Shown here: piece by piece, positions 49,506 through 58,381 of the stretch | Layout of the letters: each line of letters begins with the position of its first letter | Position numbering within the stretch: the first letter of the stretch is position 1 | From: Aerococcus sp. Group 1 | Lineage (GTDB): Bacteria > Bacillota > Bacilli > Lactobacillales > Aerococcaceae | Length of the DNA: 64,000 nt | Assembly: GCF_000193205.1 (NCBI RefSeq) | Contig: NC_015278.1 | Coordinates: 1,054,001 to 1,118,000, forward strand | Direction of reading: 5' to 3' | Notes under the pieces: model-generated | What the model was told of the DNA's origin: nothing | Seen by the model: only the letters and a program-made list of their open reading frames with translations | Databases searched by the model: none | Translations under genes and position numbers: made by a program

Positions 49506-50192
49506 ATGAATGATAAAAAAATACGCACTTCAAAAGAATTTTCTCAAGAAATCAATCGACTAGGCAAGATCACCAGTATAATTGCCTTGATTGCCATGTT
49601 TATGGTACCGATAGGAACGGCTTATTGGTATGGAGTCGGTTTATCCTTTACTAAGGCTTTAGCGGCTGGGAGTAGTCTAATCGCTATTTTTCTACCCATG
49701 GCTGTGGTAGAGAACTTGTCCTTTTATCCCATTTTTGGTTCTGGAGCCATGTATTTGAGTTCAATTACCGGAAATATTACTAACATGAAGATGCCAGTGA
49801 CAGTAGCCGGGCAAAAAATTGCTGGGGTCAGTCCAGGAAGCGAGAAGGGGGATGTGATTGCCATCATTTGTGTAGGGATCTCTTCACTGGTGACTATTGT
49901 GGTTTTAGCTGCTGGGGTATTTTTAATTGGATCCTGGCTAGTGCCTATCTTAAACCATCCTGTCCTTAAACCAGGTTTTGACCATATTACGCCAGCTCTT
50001 TTTGGTGCCATAACAGTCCCTCAGTTACTGAATAATAAAAAGATAGCCATTGCCCCTTTAATTTTTACGGCAGCTCTATTCTTATTTTTAGGTCCTGCAG
50101 CCTATAGTCAATATCAATCTTATATCTTAATTTCTGCCATGGTAATTTCATTTGCGGTTGCTTACTTTTTAGATAAGAATAAGCAATCATAA
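49506..50192 (+). CDS. Uncharacterised membrane protein, likely partner of the DUF5058 protein
   Basis: The 228-aa protein has about six hydrophobic segments and a soluble N-terminal 20 residues. No recognised transporter signature is visible. Loops contain the conserved-looking GSGAMYLSSITGNITNMKMP and PGSEKGDVIAI. TAAGGAG precedes the ATG. Co-location with the DUF5058 and M20 genes suggests one uptake-and-hydrolysis module. Confidence 0.75.
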   Translation: MNDKKIRTSKEFSQEINRLGKITSIIALIAMFMVPIGTAYWYGVGLSFTKALAAGSSLIAIFLPMAVVENLSFYPIFGSGAMYLSSITGNITNMKMPVTVAGQKIAGVSPGSEKGDVIAIICVGISSLVTIVVLAAGVFLIGSWLVPILNHPVLKPGFDHITPALFGAITVPQLLNNKKIAIAPLIFTAALFLFLGPAAYSQYQSYILISAMVISFAVAYFLDKNKQS

Positions 50193-50386
50193 GCTGATGT
50201 GTTTTTATAATCCTCTTGGTTTTGAGAGCAAGCATTACCAATAGATATCAAAAATATATCTGATAAGATAGGGTGTAACGATCACTAACCAAATTTTAGT
50301 CAATGATCTGTTGATTTATCAAGCTTTTAACTAATCAATAGTGATCGATCTTCCGGTCCATCCTTCTAGAATGATGATAAAGTGAT
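50193..50386 (+). other. Intergenic region with a long-range inverted repeat
   Basis: This 194-nt gap before the Met T-box promoter has no ORF or clear terminator. CGATCACTA (50279-50287) and TAGTGATCG (50339-50347) form a 9-bp perfect inverted repeat spanning 51 nt, with shorter complementary pieces inside, so an RNA structure is possible. Confidence 0.4.
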
Positions 50387-50415
50387 TTGCCTTTAGGACA
50401 AAGACTTGCTATGCT
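50387..50415 (+). promoter_or_regulatory. Promoter of the methionine T-box transcript
   Basis: TTGCCT (50387-50392), a 17-nt spacer and TATGCT (50410-50415) lie immediately upstream of the T-box leader. Confidence 0.6.
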
Positions 50416-50421
50416 AGAAAA

Positions 50422-50697
50422 CAAATAAATAAATTAACTGTGATGAGAAGAGTAGCTTATTCAAAGCGTTTACAGAAAATTAGTAGGGATGAGAGCTAAT
50501 AACGATTGAATCAGTGAAGATGAACTCGGAGGTTTTAGAAGGTGTTGGCTTTCTAAACGGTAGCAACCGTTACTTTGCAGCAATTGATAAAGATTGTATA
50601 AGTGACTCCTCTAGCAATAGAGGAGTAATCAGGGTGGTACCACGGTTATCCCGTCCCTAGGAAAGGTTATTGTTCCAGGGATGGGATTTTTTTATGA
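50422..50697 (+). promoter_or_regulatory. T-box riboswitch (methionine)
   Basis: The T-box AGGGTGGTACCACGG lies at 50631-50645 and is followed by a terminator (arms about 50650-50664 and 50674-50686, then T7). Stem I contains an ATG specifier in GAAGATGAACTC near 50520, read by tRNA-Met. This agrees with the methionine-related gene downstream. Uncharged tRNA-Met would favour the antiterminator. Confidence 0.9.
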
Positions 50698-50727
50698 CAT
50701 CAATTAAAAATAAAAGGAGTGCTAATT

Positions 50728-51863
50728 ATGCCAAAATTTACTCAGTTAAAACAATCACCATTTCGTTATGACCATGTGGGGTCTTTTCTACGTCCCCAAG
50801 AGCTCATTGATGCAAGAGCGAAATTTGAAAACGGAGAAATTGAATATTCAGAACTTAAAACTATAGAAGACCAAGCGATTATTGACCTGATCAAAAAAGA
50901 AGAAGCCGTTGGTTTAAAGACCATCACGGATGGTGAATTTCGCCGTAAAAGTTGGCATTTTGACTTCTTCTGGGGACTCAATGGCGTTGACCGTGTTGAA
51001 GTAGAAGCGGGAACTCAATTCTCCGGAGAACAAGTCTTTGCCGTGACCAGCCGAATTGTTGATAAAATAACTGGTGATAAGCATCCCTTTGTGGATCATT
51101 TCAAATTTACCCAATCGCATGCTTCTGATCATGTTGACGTTAAGCAAACCATTCCAGCGCCAGCTCAATTCTTGCAAGAGGTTTTACGTGACTTTAATAA
51201 GGAATATACTCAGGGGATATATAGCCAATTAGACGACTTATTAGCTGATATCACCCAAGCCTATAGCCAAGTCATTGAAGACCTCTATCAAGCAGGCTGT
51301 CGGACCGTTCAATTTGACGATTGTACTTGGGGACGTTTAGCTGGGGGTAAAGATTACGATGGTAGTGAATATAGCCAAAGGAAAATCGAAGAATTAAAAG
51401 CCCTTTATGCCCGCGTCAATAATGCAGTTATCGCAAATAAACCTTCTGATTTAAGGATAAATACCCATGTCTGCAGGGGAAATTTCCGCTCAACTTGGTT
51501 TGCTTCAGGAGGCTATGACACCGTACAAAGTCCATTATTTGACCAAGAAAATGTCCATGCCTACTTCCTAGAGTATGACTCTGAGCGGGCGGGAACTTTT
51601 GAACCTCTAAAGACTGTATCTGATGACAAGCATGTCGTCTTAGGCTTAGTCACAACAAAGTCAGCTGAATTAGAAAGCCAAGACGACCTAATCGCCCGGA
51701 TTAAAGAAGCCAGTCAATATGTTCCCTTAGATCGTTTAAGTATTAGCCCTCAATGTGGCTTTTCTTCCAATAAAATTGGCAATAAGATTAGTGAAGAAGA
51801 CCAATGGAAAAAATAAAATTATTAATCGAAGTTGCAAAAGAAGTATGGGGCGAAGATGCCTAA
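50728..51863 (+). pseudogene. MetE C-terminal-like (YxjG/YxjH) methionine synthase family, frameshifted near the 3' end
   Basis: The protein resembles the C-terminal half of cobalamin-independent methionine synthase (GSFLRPQEL, TDGEFRRKSWH, a central DDCTWG and ISPQCGFSSN with the zinc Cys). As written it stops after DQWKK. One extra A in the run 51808-51813 extends it by 17 residues (IKLLIEVAKEVWGEDA-like) to 51863, giving the family-typical C-terminus. Only the last helix is lost, so the truncated form may still fold. ATG 50728 follows AAAGGAG by 8 nt. It is controlled by the Met T-box. Confidence 0.82.
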
Positions 51864-51915
51864 GTAGCCGCTCACAAAAATATACTAAATCTTAGCAATT
51901 ACAACAACGCTTAAG

Positions 51916-51991
51916 AAGCTGAAGTTGATTGAAAAGTTGAAAGGGTAATTGATTTACCACAGAAGAACTTTTTAGTCAATTTCAGCTTTTT
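51916..51991 (+). terminator. Imperfect long-stem terminator
   Basis: Arms about 51916-51938 and 51966-51988 are largely complementary with mismatches, ending in a T-run. This is the only clear structure in the 237-nt gap before opuCA. Confidence 0.65.
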
Positions 51992-52019
51992 GGATTATAA
52001 AAGTATTTATCTGATAGAA

Positions 52020-52048
52020 TTGTATTCTTTTTATTTTATTGATATATT
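52020..52048 (+). promoter_or_regulatory. Promoter of the opuC operon
   Basis: TTGTAT (52020-52025), a 17-nt spacer and TATATT (52043-52048) lie 52 nt before the opuCA start. Confidence 0.6.
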
Positions 52049-52100
52049 AAAACTATGAAAAATATTCACAGGAATAATAATTCAAAAAGAAGGAGATTCT

Positions 52101-53276
52101 ATGATTGAATTTGATCAGGTTGAGAAAATTTATCCTGGCAATGTCCAGGCCTTGAAGAAATCGTCCCTAACGATTAATGATGGTGAGTTTGTTTGTTTTA
52201 TCGGACGATCGGGTAGTGGGAAAACTACTGCACTCCGTATGATAAACCGGATGCATGACCCCAGTTCTGGCGCTATTTTAATCAACGGCAAAAAAACAAC
52301 CGACTTAAATCCTGTTGACCTCAGACGAAAAATTGGCTATGTTATCCAACAAATCGGACTCATGCCTCATATGACCATTTATGATAATATCGTTACAGTT
52401 CCCCGCTTGCTAAAAGTAGACGAAGAAGAATGTAAGCGTATCGCCCACCGCTTATTAAAGCGGGTGGAATTACCAGAAGATTTCCTTGACCGCTATCCTT
52501 CCGAACTATCAGGAGGACAGCAACAGCGGGTTGGGGTTATCCGTGCCCTAGCCGCTAATCCAGAAATTGTTTTAATGGATGAACCCTTTGGAGCCTTAGA
52601 CCCCATTACCAGGGATTCTTTGCAAGAACTGGTTAAGGATTTGCAAAGAGAATATGGGTCAACCTTTGTTTTTGTGACTCATGATATGGATGAGGCATTG
52701 GCTTTGGCTGACCGAATTGCTATTTGGCGGGACGGCGATTTGGTTCAATATGATACTCCAGATAATATTATTCAAAATCCAGCAGATGACTATGTCCGCG
52801 ATTTCTTGGGTGAAGACCGTCTCATGCAGGCTCGGGCCAATATCATCACGGTTAAAGAAATTATGAACACAAACCCCTTAACGATTAGTTTGCGCAAATC
52901 GATTAGCGATGCTATTCGGGTTATGCGCAATAACCATGTGGACTCGCTATTTGTGATTGATGATTATCGCCATCTAATGGGACGGATTAGCCTGGAAACT
53001 ATTACTCATGAACAAACCCGTGATGCTTCTGTCAGTGCGGTAATGGACCAAAGGACTTATCCAGTCCAAGAGGATGACTTGGTACAAGATACCATGCAAC
53101 GGATCCTAAAAGGGGCTTTGCCTAATATTCCAGTTGTCAATAGTGACCGGCAATTAACCGGTATTGTCACCCGCAGTGCTTTAGTTAACTTTGTTTATGA
53201 TAGTGTCTGGGGCGATGATAGTGAAGAAGATAATTCAGAAGAAACAGTCACCAGTCAAGAAGAGGGGACTGAATAA
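52101..53276 (+). CDS. opuCA: Glycine betaine/carnitine/choline ABC transporter ATP-binding protein
   Basis: The 391-aa ATPase has Walker A GRSGSGKTT, signature LSGGQQQRVG and Walker B IVLMDEPFGALD, then two C-terminal CBS domains (about residues 250-370) and an acidic tail. This is the OpuCA/ProV-like arrangement in which CBS domains sense ionic strength. It is the first of four genes with 2-3 nt gaps (opuCA-CB-CC-CD). Confidence 0.94.
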   Translation: MIEFDQVEKIYPGNVQALKKSSLTINDGEFVCFIGRSGSGKTTALRMINRMHDPSSGAILINGKKTTDLNPVDLRRKIGYVIQQIGLMPHMTIYDNIVTVPRLLKVDEEECKRIAHRLLKRVELPEDFLDRYPSELSGGQQQRVGVIRALAANPEIVLMDEPFGALDPITRDSLQELVKDLQREYGSTFVFVTHDMDEALALADRIAIWRDGDLVQYDTPDNIIQNPADDYVRDFLGEDRLMQARANIITVKEIMNTNPLTISLRKSISDAIRVMRNNHVDSLFVIDDYRHLMGRISLETITHEQTRDASVSAVMDQRTYPVQEDDLVQDTMQRILKGALPNIPVVNSDRQLTGIVTRSALVNFVYDSVWGDDSEEDNSEETVTSQEEGTE

Positions 53277-53278
53277 GC

Positions 53279-53920
53279 ATGATTGAATTTTTACAACAAG
53301 AAGGCGATGAAATTTTAAGGCTATTAGGTCAGCATATTAGTATTTCTCTTATTTCCTTAGCACTAGGCATCATTGTTGCTATTCCCTTGGGGGTCTTTCT
53401 ATCCCAACATCAAAAATATGCCGGTGGTTTCATTAGCTTAGTCAGTATTTTACAAACCATTCCCACTATGGCACTTTTAGCCTTAATGATCCCTTTTTTT
53501 GGTGTGGGAAGGACGCCATCGATTATTGCCTTATTTCTCTATTCCTTACTACCCATCCTTAGAAATACTTATTTAGGAATGACTTCAGTAAGTGCTGATC
53601 TCTTAGATGCGGGGAAGGGAATGGGCTTGACTTCCTGGCAATTAATTTGGAAGGTTCAGTTGCCGTTAGCTACGCCTGTCATTATGGCTGGAGTGCGCTT
53701 ATCAGCTGTCTATGTGATTGCCTGGACCACTTTAGCTGCTTATATCGGCGGTGGGGGCTTAGGAGAAATGATCTTTAATGGTCTCAACCTCTTTAGAGCA
53801 GATCTAATCTTTGGCGGAACTATCCCAGTAACCATACTCGCCTTAGTGGTTGACTTTATCATGGGGAAAGTTGAACAATGGTCCTCACCTCAAATGTCAT
53901 CAAAAGAGGAGGCGGCTTAA
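53279..53920 (+). CDS. opuCB: Glycine betaine/carnitine/choline ABC transporter permease
   Basis: The 213-aa permease has five or six helices and the binding-protein-dependent loop with DLLDAGKGMGLTSWQLIWKV (EAA-type). It is paired with opuCD in the same operon to form the heterodimeric channel. Confidence 0.93.
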   Translation: MIEFLQQEGDEILRLLGQHISISLISLALGIIVAIPLGVFLSQHQKYAGGFISLVSILQTIPTMALLALMIPFFGVGRTPSIIALFLYSLLPILRNTYLGMTSVSADLLDAGKGMGLTSWQLIWKVQLPLATPVIMAGVRLSAVYVIAWTTLAAYIGGGGLGEMIFNGLNLFRADLIFGGTIPVTILALVVDFIMGKVEQWSSPQMSSKEEAA

Positions 53921-53922
53921 GC

Positions 53923-54879
53923 ATGAAACGTATTATTAAAAGTATTCTCGCTCTGATCAGTGTCGTCTTATTGACTAGTTGTTCCTTACCTGGTTTATCT
54001 AATGCTGCTGATTCGGATACCATTACCATTGCTAGTTTAGGAAGTACGGAAGCCGAAATTATGGGCTTCATTGTCGAAGGCATGGTGGAACACTATATAC
54101 CGATTGATGCTAATCGAATTACAAACCTAGGTTCCTCATCAATGAACCATGCCGCCCTCCAAACCGGAGATGCTAACGTGGCCTCAGTCCGTTATACAGG
54201 GACCAGCTTAACTGGTGAATTAGGCCAAGAACCGATCACCGATCCCCAACTCGCACTTGAGAAAGTCGTTAAAGGTTTTGAAAAAGAGTTTGACCAAACC
54301 TGGTATCCTACTTATGGCTTTGCCAACACCTATGCCTTTATGGTAAGGCGAGAAGATGCGGAGGAACTAGGCCTTGAAAAGGTCAGCGATTTAGAACAAT
54401 ATGCTGATACCTTTAAGGTGGGAGTCGATAACTCCTGGCTCGAACGCGAAGGGGACGGCTATGATGGCTTTGTCCAAACTTACGGTTTTGACTTTGATAA
54501 TCTTTACCCAATGGCGATCGGTTTGGTTTATACAGCTATAGCAAATGGAGAAATTGATGTTGCCTTAGGCTATTCAACCGACGGAAGAATTATCTCTGAA
54601 GATCTCAAGGTCTTAGAAGATGACAGACACTTATTCCCTCCTTATGACGCTAGTCCTGTCGCTACAAATGAGATCCGTGCTAGGTATCCTGATCTTGATA
54701 AGGTCATGGCCAAACTTGCAGGAGCGATCAGTAATGAAGAAATGCAACGGCTAAACTTTACCGCTGATAATTACTTATTAGAACCAAGTACAGTCGCTAA
54801 GGAATGGCTACTACGTCATAATTATTTTGAAGACAAAGAACCTTACTTGGAACCAGTCAGAAAAAAGGAGGTTGAATAG
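53923..54879 (+). CDS. opuCC: Glycine betaine/carnitine/choline-binding lipoprotein
   Basis: The 318-aa substrate-binding protein has a lipoprotein signal with lipobox LLTSC (Cys20) and a QAT-type OpuAC domain (TITIASLGSTEAEIMG). ATG 53923 is the real start, following GAGGAGG by 10 nt. A longer frame into opuCB would hide the signal peptide. It captures quaternary amines outside the membrane. Confidence 0.94.
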   Translation: MKRIIKSILALISVVLLTSCSLPGLSNAADSDTITIASLGSTEAEIMGFIVEGMVEHYIPIDANRITNLGSSSMNHAALQTGDANVASVRYTGTSLTGELGQEPITDPQLALEKVVKGFEKEFDQTWYPTYGFANTYAFMVRREDAEELGLEKVSDLEQYADTFKVGVDNSWLEREGDGYDGFVQTYGFDFDNLYPMAIGLVYTAIANGEIDVALGYSTDGRIISEDLKVLEDDRHLFPPYDASPVATNEIRARYPDLDKVMAKLAGAISNEEMQRLNFTADNYLLEPSTVAKEWLLRHNYFEDKEPYLEPVRKKEVE

Positions 54880-54882
54880 GAC

Positions 54883-55554
54883 ATGGCTGACATTACGGAT
54901 TTAAGTGTATGGCAACAATTACTCTATTATTATTCAGAAAATAGTTCCTATGTCATTAGTCAATTCTTTCAACAAATGCTAATGGCCTTATACGGCACTA
55001 TATTTGCCTGTTTATTGGCTATCCCCCTAGGCTTTTATATTGCTAGACGGGAAAAACTGGCCAATGTTGTGATTAGTATCGCTAATATTATTCAAACTGT
55101 TCCAGCCTTGGCCTTACTATCTGTATTGATGCTTTACTTAGGGCTAGGGTCAAATCTGGTAGTTTTAACCGTTTTCCTCTATTCTTTATTGCCGATTTTG
55201 CGGAACACCTATACTGGAGTTAGAAATATCGATGCCGGCATCATTGATGTTGGTAAGGGCATGGGAATGACTAAGATGCAAGTGATTCTGAAAGTTGAAT
55301 TTCCCTTAGCCTTCCCGGTCATTTTAGGGGGGATTCGCAATGCCTTCATTACTGCCATTGGGATAGCTACCATTGGTACCTTTGTTGGAGCAGGGGGCTT
55401 AGGCTCAATTTTAACCCGGGGTGTTAATGCTTCGGAAGGGACTAGTATTATATTAGCTGGAGTAATCCCGATAGCCTTAATGTCTATTGTGGCTGATTAC
55501 CTGATGGAATTGCTTGAAAGACGACTCAGTCCTAATGCAAGTAAGAATAAATAA
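54883..55554 (+). CDS. opuCD: Glycine betaine/carnitine/choline ABC transporter permease (second)
   Basis: The 223-aa permease is a paralogue of opuCB, with GIIDVGKGMGMTKMQVIL as the ATPase-contact loop and FVGAGGLGSI near the C-terminus. It starts 3 nt after opuCC. Confidence 0.93.
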   Translation: MADITDLSVWQQLLYYYSENSSYVISQFFQQMLMALYGTIFACLLAIPLGFYIARREKLANVVISIANIIQTVPALALLSVLMLYLGLGSNLVVLTVFLYSLLPILRNTYTGVRNIDAGIIDVGKGMGMTKMQVILKVEFPLAFPVILGGIRNAFITAIGIATIGTFVGAGGLGSILTRGVNASEGTSIILAGVIPIALMSIVADYLMELLERRLSPNASKNK

Positions 55555-55570
55555 GTGAAAGGAGAATTGC

Positions 55571-56317
55571 ATGACGGCTACAAATTTTACTGTCCGTTAT
55601 AATGTCTTTTCTGATATTCCTGTATTAGAGGTATTTATGGAAGGGCAGGGTAATAAATTAAAGGACTTTATTATTGGCTATCACGGCTGGACTAATGTCA
55701 AAGAATCAATTCTAACCCAAGCTATCGCTTTTGCTAAGGCAGGCTTTCATGTGGTTATTCCTGATGCCTATCTCCATGGACAACGGCGCCCCAATAATTA
55801 CCAATACCAAATGGAAAAAGACCTAGCCTCCGTTCTAAAGCATAATGTAGAAGAATTTCCACGCTTAGTTCAGGCCATAACAGAAGCTTATAGTGTTAAG
55901 CACTTGGCTATTTTTGGAACTTCAATGGGAGGTTTGACGACTGGCTTAATCATTGCTAAATATGGCCAAAAATTAAATGGGGCCGTCCAATATATTGCTG
56001 CCATTGATGCGGTTGAACAATTAGGGCAATTATATAACCAAAACCAAACCAGCCAAAGTGTAAATGAAGACTTAGCCTTTATCCGTAGCTGGAACTTAGC
56101 CGATCATCTCGATCAGCTAGAAGGTCTTCCTTTCTTTGTTTACAATGGTGGCAGGGATAACTGGATAAATACAGATATTAATCGTCAGCTTATCCCAAAA
56201 ATACAGTCGGATAATGAAAAAGTTAATATCGCTTATCAGATTTATGAGGAAGAAGACCACTGGGTTCCTTATGATATTATTGAAAAATCAGTCGACTTTA
56301 TCCAAAAAAATATATAA
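55571..56317 (+). CDS. Alpha/beta hydrolase (YitV-like esterase)
   Basis: The 248-aa protein has the nucleophile elbow FGTSMGG and a His in EEDHWVPYD, with IIGYHGWTNVKES near the N-terminus. It is a soluble serine hydrolase of unknown substrate. It follows opuCD by 16 nt with AAAGGAG upstream, so it may be co-transcribed, and ends at the terminator at 56335. A terminal A7 run is in frame. Confidence 0.87.
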   Translation: MTATNFTVRYNVFSDIPVLEVFMEGQGNKLKDFIIGYHGWTNVKESILTQAIAFAKAGFHVVIPDAYLHGQRRPNNYQYQMEKDLASVLKHNVEEFPRLVQAITEAYSVKHLAIFGTSMGGLTTGLIIAKYGQKLNGAVQYIAAIDAVEQLGQLYNQNQTSQSVNEDLAFIRSWNLADHLDQLEGLPFFVYNGGRDNWINTDINRQLIPKIQSDNEKVNIAYQIYEEEDHWVPYDIIEKSVDFIQKNI

Positions 56318-56334
56318 TTACAAATATAGAGCAG

Positions 56335-56372
56335 AAAAAAGGACTTCATTTCAATCAAGTGAAGTCCTTCTT
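56335..56372. terminator. Bidirectional terminator
   Basis: An 8-bp stem (56341-56348 with 56360-56367) plus A/T flanks lies between convergent genes. Confidence 0.88.
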
Positions 56373-56377
56373 TCGCT

Positions 56378-56926
56378 CTAAAAGCCTTCATTATGTTTTA
56401 AGTATTCCTCTTCCTCAGGAGTGTTTTCACGACCTAAGTAGTCATTGCGGTAGGGATAACGACCATATTCTTTAATGATATCATAGTGCATTTTTTCGTA
56501 TTTTAAGCGATGGCTCAGACCGGGCTCAGAAGCAAAGAGTTCAAGCGCTTGTTCATGAATTTTAAGTGATTCCGAATGCATAAAGGGCATATAGAAGAAA
56601 CCACGTTCTTCAACTGTTAGACCACTTAAATCGGCATGCCTTATTCCTTCTTGAGCTAAAGCAAGGGCCATATTGTCGTAAGCGTAGGCTTGGCCACTCT
56701 GCCGGTAAATATTACGGGAGAACTGGTCTAAGACAATAATTTCAGCCAGCCTACCTTTAACGTCTTGACGCCAATCTGCGTGTTCACCAGCAGCAACTTG
56801 TCCATGTAGCTTAGAAAAATTATCTATAATTAACTGATCAACTTGGTCGCCACCGTTAAACCATTGTTTGGAGTCGAGTTCTTTAAACCAAAAATCGAGT
56901 ACATCAGTATAATCCATTCTTTTCAC
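56378..56926 (-). CDS. DUF924 family protein
   Basis: The 182-aa tetratricopeptide-like helical protein has the family motifs FWFKELDSKQWFNGG, LDQFSRNIYR and RGFFYMPFMHSE. Function is unknown in the family. It is a single gene transcribed leftward from the gap upstream of the accessory patch. Confidence 0.9.
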   Translation of the reverse strand: MKRMDYTDVLDFWFKELDSKQWFNGGDQVDQLIIDNFSKLHGQVAAGEHADWRQDVKGRLAEIIVLDQFSRNIYRQSGQAYAYDNMALALAQEGIRHADLSGLTVEERGFFYMPFMHSESLKIHEQALELFASEPGLSHRLKYEKMHYDIIKEYGRYPYRNDYLGRENTPEEEEYLKHNEGF

Positions 56927-57086
56927 CTCTCAGATAACTAAGCTTTTATTAAACTTACCATAGAAAGCTTATTTTAAGCGAACAAAACGAAAATTATTGG
57001 TATGTTAGCGAAAAAATATGATCCTAGGTATAATTAAATTAGCTTTTCATGGCTGTAAATGTTTAATATTATTAGAAGGAATGAAA

Positions 57087-57236
57087 ATGTTGAAAGATTT
57101 TTTTGTAGCTCTAATTTTGATACTATGGGGAATGTTAATATCACGAGTGCCAAATAATCGTTTTATGGTCTTATATTTAATCCTGTCAATAATCATTTGT
57201 TTAAGCTATGCATATCATCATAAGAATAAGAAATAG
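57087..57236 (+). CDS. 49-aa putative membrane peptide
   Basis: I do not recognise this protein. It is short and very hydrophobic (LKDFFVALILILWGML, then MVLYLILSIIICLSY), with two predicted helices separated by a basic loop (RVPNNR) and a Lys/His tail. AAGGA lies 7 nt before ATG 57087; longer in-frame starts at 57018 and 57081 lack good sites. It lies 9 nt before the S66 gene, so translation may be coupled. It could be an immunity or holin-like peptide, a transporter helper, or noise. Confidence 0.5.
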   Translation: MLKDFFVALILILWGMLISRVPNNRFMVLYLILSIIICLSYAYHHKNKK

Positions 57237-57245
57237 GGGAGTATT

Positions 57246-58112
57246 ATGCAAGAAATTGCCTTAGTTGCCTTATCCAATGGACTAAGCCATAGTCAAAAAG
57301 ATTCACTAGTCGACCTAATCATTCTGTTAGAAAATCTATCTATTAAGGTGCATTATCAAGCAGATGCCTTATTTAGCGACTCTAAGATTGGAGCAGTTAA
57401 TGCAAAACGACGCGCTGAAATTGTCAACCAATATTTTAAAAATGCAGCAATTGACTATATCTTTGACTTATCTGGCGGAGATATTGCTAATGAAACAATT
57501 TGCTATTTAGATTATAAAGCGATTAAAAAATCGTCATGCAAATTATTTGGCTATTCCGATTTAACTACTGTTATTAACGCGATTTATAGTCAAACAGGTA
57601 AAAGTTCTGTACTTTTTCAGGTACGTCATTTAGTTGACAAAAGTAGTAATATGCAGTTTGAAGCTTTTACTAGCCTTTTAAAAGATACTGAGGCAAAATT
57701 GCTAGTCAATAAATATATCCAGAAAAATTCTGAATTCATTCAAGGAAGGTCTCTAAACAGTCTTGTCTTAGGTGGTAACATACGCTGTTTCTTAAAGTTA
57801 GCCGGTACTCCTTATTGGCCAGATTTAAAGGAGAAGATTTTATTTTTAGAAAGTTTTTCTGGCTTGGAAGGTCGAATAAGAACGTATTTTGCGCAATTAC
57901 AACAATTAGCTGTTTTTGAAGAAATCAGCGGTTTAATATTAGGGTCTTTTACCGAATTTGATAGAAAAATTGGTAGAGATTATCTATTAGATATTGTTAA
58001 AGAGTATACTAACCCCGAACTCTCATTAGTATCAACAGAATCTATTGGTCATCAAAAAGATTCCTTACCCCTAATGATCGGTCATGAGCTATCCTTAAAA
58101 ATTACTGGATAA
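57246..58112 (+). CDS. S66 peptidase family (LD-carboxypeptidase / MccF-like), possibly catalytically altered
   Basis: The 288-aa protein has the S66 fold features: GYSDLTTVINAIY, GGNIRCFLKLAGTPYWPDLKEKI, the ILFLE segment and the catalytic His in IGHQKDSLPLMIG. Relatives trim peptidoglycan stem peptides (LdcA) or cleave microcin C-like peptide nucleotides (MccF immunity). The nucleophile region reads LSGGDIANETICYLDY. Against GGxxSN of MccF-like proteins, the Ser position is Ala. Whether this is a non-catalytic branch or a subgroup using a different nucleophile cannot be settled by eye. Confidence 0.82.
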   Translation: MQEIALVALSNGLSHSQKDSLVDLIILLENLSIKVHYQADALFSDSKIGAVNAKRRAEIVNQYFKNAAIDYIFDLSGGDIANETICYLDYKAIKKSSCKLFGYSDLTTVINAIYSQTGKSSVLFQVRHLVDKSSNMQFEAFTSLLKDTEAKLLVNKYIQKNSEFIQGRSLNSLVLGGNIRCFLKLAGTPYWPDLKEKILFLESFSGLEGRIRTYFAQLQQLAVFEEISGLILGSFTEFDRKIGRDYLLDIVKEYTNPELSLVSTESIGHQKDSLPLMIGHELSLKITG

Positions 58113-58160
58113 ACCGTCTTTATTTTGTAATGGTAAAAAATAAAAATTAACAGGGACTCT

Positions 58161-58192
58161 AGCACAGTAGATACATTCTATTGTGCTTTTTT
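58161..58192 (+). terminator. Intrinsic terminator after the S66 gene
   Basis: An 11-bp stem with one G-U pair (58161-58171 with 58177-58187) is followed by T5. It separates the S66 gene from the exporter, so those are two transcripts. The rest of 58113-58381 holds a TTGACA at 58326 followed by GGCG/CGCC dyad (58333-58336, 58346-58349) but no good -10. Confidence 0.85.
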
Positions 58193-58381
58193 ACTTTAAT
58201 ATATGACCTTAAGTAATTATAAAAAGGGCAAGATCTGCCTTTAAAAACGGGCTAAGTTAAGCATTTTTCTAATTTTCCAATCTACCTTTCTTGATAATTA
58301 ATTTGATTAAAAAGTTATATTTTTATTGACAAGGCGATTTTACAGCGCCAAAATAAATCAATCAAATTAAAGGAGAGCTTA

